DNA from: Deltaproteobacteria bacterium
GTDB taxonomy: Bacteria > Desulfobacterota > Desulfuromonadia > Geobacterales > Pseudopelobacteraceae
NCBI GenBank assembly: GCA_021780495.1
Contig: JAJXYO010000048.1
Span: forward strand, 1-64,000
Reading direction: 5' to 3'
DNA: 64,000 nt
A program made the translations under genes and the position numbers. Positions 60,285 to 64,000 of this stretch are shown piece by piece. The stretch's first letter is position 1; each line of letters starts with the position of its first letter. The notes below the pieces were generated by a model that was given only the letters and a program-made list of their open reading frames with translations, was not told where the DNA came from and ran no database searches.

Positions 60285-61140
60285 GGGTAGGCGGGGGGCC
60301 TTATGGCCCCCAACCCCCCTCAGAACCGTACGTGACAGTTTCCCGTCATACGGCTCAAGCACTCCAAAGTAATCTCCCTCTCGGGATACCCGACCACAGC
60401 TTCCGCTTGTGAACTTTACGATACCGGCCAGCAGTCTTCACCCGTAGGTGGAGGGCGCACCAGTCAATCTTGCGATTGCCGCCATTTGCTTTCCCTCCTG
60501 AAGAAGATTCTCCTGACTTCCACGTAATGGAGCACCGGCATGGGACGTGGGCTCCCTTTCGGGCCGGGTGATGTTGCAACCCGTATCCGCCCCATTACAG
60601 GACGGCATTCGCTTCTTCCCGCCTCTTACTCCCGCATCTCCAACAGTGTGCCTTACGGTTTCACCTGCTCCATTCATACCGGAGCGGAAATACGGGGTTT
60701 CCACGTTCCGCGTTTCTGACAATTGAATGGATGACTTAGGCCCGTTCTGTACACCGGCAGCTCTGTTGTCCCCGCAGGGGCACCGTTACATCCCCTGACC
60801 GGCTGCATACCTTTTGGTCCAAGCCTCTCAGCCTCATTTGGCTTGCTCCCCTTGACGGCGCGAGCGAACGTTCACTTGTGTTGGCCATATCACCCGGAAC
60901 CCTAGCCCTCACCCAGGTTGAGGCTTCCAGGAGGGCAGTTGCCTCACGGCTTCCACCCCTCCCGCCAAAGCGGGATTCGGTACATTGTCGGGAGGGCTTC
61001 GCACCAGCATGGATGCACCATGACAGCACGCCTCCCTAGGATACCCGTGGGGGAACACGGGGTCTGGTCAGAACCTCACGGGATTCAGCCAGACAGTCTT
61101 CAACGCGACATCGTGTCGCGACAACGGGACCGAGGCGCAC
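60285..61140 (-). mobile_element. ORF-less group II intron (remnant or non-autonomous)
   Basis: On the minus strand the 5' end reads GTGCGCCTCGGTCCC. The 3' part has the domain V hairpin GAGCCGTATGACGGGAAA and CACGTACGGTTC (60322-60357), followed by a GC-rich domain VI ending near 60285. In between are typical domain I-IV segments, including a short MAAIARLTGAPSTYG frame (about 60435-60482) like the start of intron maturases. The reverse transcriptase is absent. The intron lies just downstream of the lipoprotein gene stop. Ends are good to within a few bases. Confidence 0.82.
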
Positions 61141-61172
61141 CAGCGCGTCAGCGCCTGCGTGCCGCCGAGTGG

Positions 61173-61619
61173 TTATGTGCCTGCTTGCACTTTGACTAAA
61201 GCGTTGGTCTTTTCGATGTCAATTCTGCCAGCATCTATAACCACTGGGTGGTCCTTGAAAGTCGCATCCGAGGGCAGATCCACGACCCACCGCAGTTCTG
61301 ACAAAAATGGCAAACAATTGCTGCATCGTTCAACTCGAAGAATCTTCATCGATGTGCCTGGAGGGATAGTTCGCAGCGACACAACCTCGGGACCACCGAT
61401 TCCCGGTGGTTCCATGATGGTATAGTAGTCAACGATTTTCGGATACCCGATATCCTTTGCGATACCACAGATAATCAGCTCCGTTTTCGTCTTATACGCA
61501 GTGCCTATAAAGCGAGATAGCGATACATCGGCGCTTACGTCTTTGAACTCCTTTGATTTGCAGCCCACTGCCCCCAGCAGCAGGCAAGCGACCAGAGCAT
61601 ATCCCAAATATTTTTTCAT
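61173..61619 (-). CDS. small lipoprotein, unknown
   Basis: Protein of 148 residues with lipobox LGAVGC at residues 15-20 and a mature part I cannot assign. The C-terminal end (TNALVKVQAGT) abuts the group II intron about 30 bases after the stop. Compositionally similar to the AT-rich membrane protein at 59514. Function unknown. Confidence 0.6.
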   Translation of the reverse strand: MKKYLGYALVACLLLGAVGCKSKEFKDVSADVSLSRFIGTAYKTKTELIICGIAKDIGYPKIVDYYTIMEPPGIGGPEVVSLRTIPPGTSMKILRVERCSNCLPFLSELRWVVDLPSDATFKDHPVVIDAGRIDIEKTNALVKVQAGT

Positions 61620-61647
61620 ATTTCCTCACATAACTCGTAGATCAACG

Positions 61648-61740
61648 GTTTCCGTATATACGGAACTTGTTCCCTATATACGGTGCTTGCTACCTATACA
61701 AGGAACCTTAAAGGTTACCTATATTAGGAACTTGCGGACT
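61648..61740. repeat. short AT-rich direct repeats
   Basis: Four loosely repeated units of about 20-24 bases, around CGTATATACGGAACTTGTT, CTATATACGGTGCTTG, CTATACAAGGAACC and CCTATATTAGGAACTTG. Purpose unknown. Confidence 0.55.
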
Positions 61741-61952
61741 CGCGCTTTAATGCGGCATGACCCTCGCTTCGCAAGAAATCCACAGCATCTTGTGCAGCTA
61801 TATCACGAATGAATCTTAATAAAAATAGAAACTACACTCTTTGATTTTCTTTTGAAAGACACGGGAAGATGGGGAGGGTAAGCGGTGTCAGAACGACGCG
61901 GGAGGGATGGTGCAGATAGAGAATGGTAAGGGTTACCCCGACAGTGTGGCCG

Positions 61953-63962
61953 CTATCCTGTGATTATCGGCAGGAGAAGTGTGAAGGTGGTTCCCTTGCC
62001 GACCTCGCTTTCCACCTGTATCTCGCCGTTGTGCTTCTTGACGATGTCGTAGGCTATACTCAGGCCGAGGCCGGTGCCTTTACCCACCTCCTTGGAGGTG
62101 TAAAACGGCTCGAAGATCCTGTTCAGCTTATCGGCGGGTATGCCGCTGCCGGTATCGGATATCATTACGTAAATGTTATCATGGTCGCTCGACGTTCTGA
62201 TGCTGATCTCGCCCTGGTTCTCCAAAGACTGTGCCGCATTTACCAGGATATTCATGAAGACCTGGTTCAGCTGCCCGAGATTACAGACTGTTTGCGGTAT
62301 ATCCCCATACTCTTTATTCACGGTCGCATTGTATTTGAGTTCATTCCAGACAATCTTGATGGTGCTCTCCAGGCCTTCATTGATATCAGCCAGCTTACAG
62401 TCGGATGCATCGATGCGGGAGAAGCTCTTCAGCTCCTGCACGATCTTCTTGACCCGCTCCGCCCCTTCAAGGGACTCTTGAATCAGGCTGTCCAGATCTT
62501 TCAGGACATAATCGAGTTTCAGCGCTTTCTTGTGTTCCATGACATCATCCGCTACCTGGTGGGTACCGGCAGTGGCTAAGAGCGTATTGATCGCTGCGGA
62601 CTGAAAATCCGTAAAACTGATGATCTTATCCGTATATTTTTTGAGCGAATTGAGATTGCTGATGATGAAACCCATGGGATTGTTGATCTCATGCGCGACT
62701 CCAGCCGCCAGCTGTCCGATGGACGCCATCTTCTCCTGCTGCAACATGCGGGACTGGGTGGCTTTCAGTTCGCCGTAGGCACGTTCGAGCTGCCCGGTGA
62801 CCTGTCTCAATTCCAGGTTGGCCGACACAAACTCCTTGGTGCGTGCAATCACGCGCTGCTCAAGTTCCTCGTTCAGATCCTGGACGGCCTTTTCCGCCCG
62901 CTTGCGTTCGCCGATATCCTGGATGATGCCGTCCACATGGAGTATTTCACGGTTGTCATCGAAGGTGGGACGGGTACTCAGCAAGGCCCACATCTTGCTG
63001 CCGTCTTTCCGGTAGAACTCCACTTCGAAACTCTTGACATCCACCCCGTTCCGCATCAACCCGAACAACTCCCGGCGACGCTGCGGCTCAACATACAGCT
63101 GGGATTCGATATCGGTAACGCTCTCTATCAGTTGCTGGGGAGAATCGTAACCCAAGATAAAAGCGGTGGCAGGGTTGCAGTTGATGAACCTCCCCGCGGG
63201 CGTAGACTGGTAGATGCCTTCCAGGGCATTTTCGAAGATGCTGCGGTACTTTGCCTCGGCACACCGTTCCTGTTCGATGGCTCTCTTCATGTTGGCGTAG
63301 AAGGTGTGGTTTTCTACCGCTGAGACGAGCAGCCCCACCAGATTACCGATACCGAGCAGCGCGCCGTCACTGCTGCCGATGCGGTGGTAAAACTCTGCAT
63401 TGGCGGCGGAATTTCCAACCGCCAGGAGAGTGTGAGGGGGCTTGTGGGAGCAGAGCGGGTAGATCAGATATTCGTTCATGTGCAGCCTGGAGCGGGACTC
63501 ACCTAACACCTTGCTGTCTGTCTCGGCGCTGCAGACTATACATTCCGCTCCCTCTTGAAGAGCCGACAGAAGAGGATCGTCCTGCGTGATGACCAGCTCC
63601 GCGACAGCGCCCTTTTCGTGCTGGTCGTAATACCCGTCAAACGTGCAGACGGCATAACAGTCGCTCTGTTCGCGCTGCTCGAAGAAAATGACCCGTTCAT
63701 ATTCAAGGTTGTTGATGATGTATGCGATGGAATATTCAAAGACTTTCCGGATATCGAAGGTGGCATTGAACCTTCGATTCAGAGCGTAGAGATCTTTGTA
63801 CTCCTTCAGTTGCGCATCGAGTTCTTCCTGATACGCATACAGCTTGCCCTCCGCCTTGATCAGGCGTTTGACCTGCTGGGCAAGGCCCTCTTTTTCCAGC
63901 CGGAGTGCCGCTGTTTCGGCGGCCTCCGGGGAAACGATGTCGGTGCTGGTTTCGCTTTTCAT
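61953..63962 (-). CDS. GAF-PAS histidine kinase
   Basis: Soluble kinase of 669 residues: N-terminal coiled coil (15-60), GAF-like domain (about 65-225), PAS (about 240-360, SIFENALEGIYQS and DGIIQDIGERKRAE), a second coiled coil, HisKA (AAGVAHEINNPMGFIISNLNSL) and HATPase (ILVNAAQSLEN, DTGSGIPADK, GKGTGLGLSIAYD). There is no receiver; the response regulator is not in the window. A degenerate copy of its last 30 codons lies at 58868-58972. Confidence 0.92.
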   Translation of the reverse strand: MKSETSTDIVSPEAAETAALRLEKEGLAQQVKRLIKAEGKLYAYQEELDAQLKEYKDLYALNRRFNATFDIRKVFEYSIAYIINNLEYERVIFFEQREQSDCYAVCTFDGYYDQHEKGAVAELVITQDDPLLSALQEGAECIVCSAETDSKVLGESRSRLHMNEYLIYPLCSHKPPHTLLAVGNSAANAEFYHRIGSSDGALLGIGNLVGLLVSAVENHTFYANMKRAIEQERCAEAKYRSIFENALEGIYQSTPAGRFINCNPATAFILGYDSPQQLIESVTDIESQLYVEPQRRRELFGLMRNGVDVKSFEVEFYRKDGSKMWALLSTRPTFDDNREILHVDGIIQDIGERKRAEKAVQDLNEELEQRVIARTKEFVSANLELRQVTGQLERAYGELKATQSRMLQQEKMASIGQLAAGVAHEINNPMGFIISNLNSLKKYTDKIISFTDFQSAAINTLLATAGTHQVADDVMEHKKALKLDYVLKDLDSLIQESLEGAERVKKIVQELKSFSRIDASDCKLADINEGLESTIKIVWNELKYNATVNKEYGDIPQTVCNLGQLNQVFMNILVNAAQSLENQGEISIRTSSDHDNIYVMISDTGSGIPADKLNRIFEPFYTSKEVGKGTGLGLSIAYDIVKKHNGEIQVESEVGKGTTFTLLLPIITG

Positions 63963-64000
63963 GGTTTCCGCCGGGTCATCGTCAGTAAACCGCAGTGACT

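Noticed and set aside
59514-60362. Start of the membrane protein at 60362
   Set aside because: The first 32 codons are encoded by the group II intron 3' domains, so the ATG at 60266 is preferred.

Overview
The window looks like chromosome of an anaerobic deltaproteobacterium of the Geobacter/Pelobacter group (Desulfuromonadales). This is inferred from gene content: HdrC-like Fe-S protein, PAS histidine kinases, iron-containing alcohol dehydrogenases, a Mop-type aldehyde oxidoreductase and several sigma-54 systems. No rRNA, tRNA or CRISPR array was recognised. Most of the window falls into two themes, molybdenum/tungsten cofactor (Moco/Wco) biology and alcohol/aldehyde oxidation.

Left part (1-15170), almost all on the minus strand. 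A partial HdrC-like gene and a chemoreceptor are followed by a long minus-strand block. Read in the direction of transcription, this block starts with a Moco-type riboswitch, a moaE-like gene and tupA (tungstate-binding protein). A second riboswitch then precedes a DDTDN-domain protein and a tiny Cys-rich protein. A third precedes a small secreted protein, an ECF-type transporter (fused double ATPase, T component, S-like component), TonB, a TonB-dependent receptor and two fibronectin-III lipoproteins. The placement suggests a TonB-plus-ECF uptake route controlled by the molybdenum/tungsten cofactor.

Middle part (15198-29905), minus strand. This is a complete aldehyde oxidoreductase island. 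Two tandem Moco-type riboswitches, each with its own terminator, precede a zinc-ribbon protein, a NifX-like protein, a MoeA-like protein and the Mop aldehyde oxidoreductase. Then follow an Fe-S/flavin oxidoreductase, a small redox protein, a methyltransferase, a C-GCAxxG-C-C protein, a radical SAM protein, an AMP-ligase, XdhC, an NTP-transferase/HD fusion and a phosphatase. From memory the order matches the DVU_1551-DVU_1559 island of Desulfovibrio vulgaris.

Right part (30073-58782). This is an alcohol/aldehyde oxidation region: a CoA-acylating aldehyde dehydrogenase with an AcoR-like activator, an NAD-type aldehyde dehydrogenase, four iron-type alcohol dehydrogenases, and a porin/DUF4242/membrane-protein operon. 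Three of the dehydrogenases are directly followed by a PAS histidine kinase (ErcA/ErcS-like pairs). Four good sigma-54 promoters (GG-N10-GC) precede these units. moaA, a radical SAM/SPASM gene and a CoxD/CoxE-like pair are interspersed and link back to Mo enzyme maturation.

A structured hairpin repeat (about 70-80 bp) occurs seven times: inside the terminal helix of three of the riboswitches and as three tandem copies directly before moaA. The right end (58783-64000) is less ordered. It has a decayed kinase tail, small membrane and lipoprotein genes, a group II intron lacking its reverse transcriptase, and a GAF/PAS histidine kinase.
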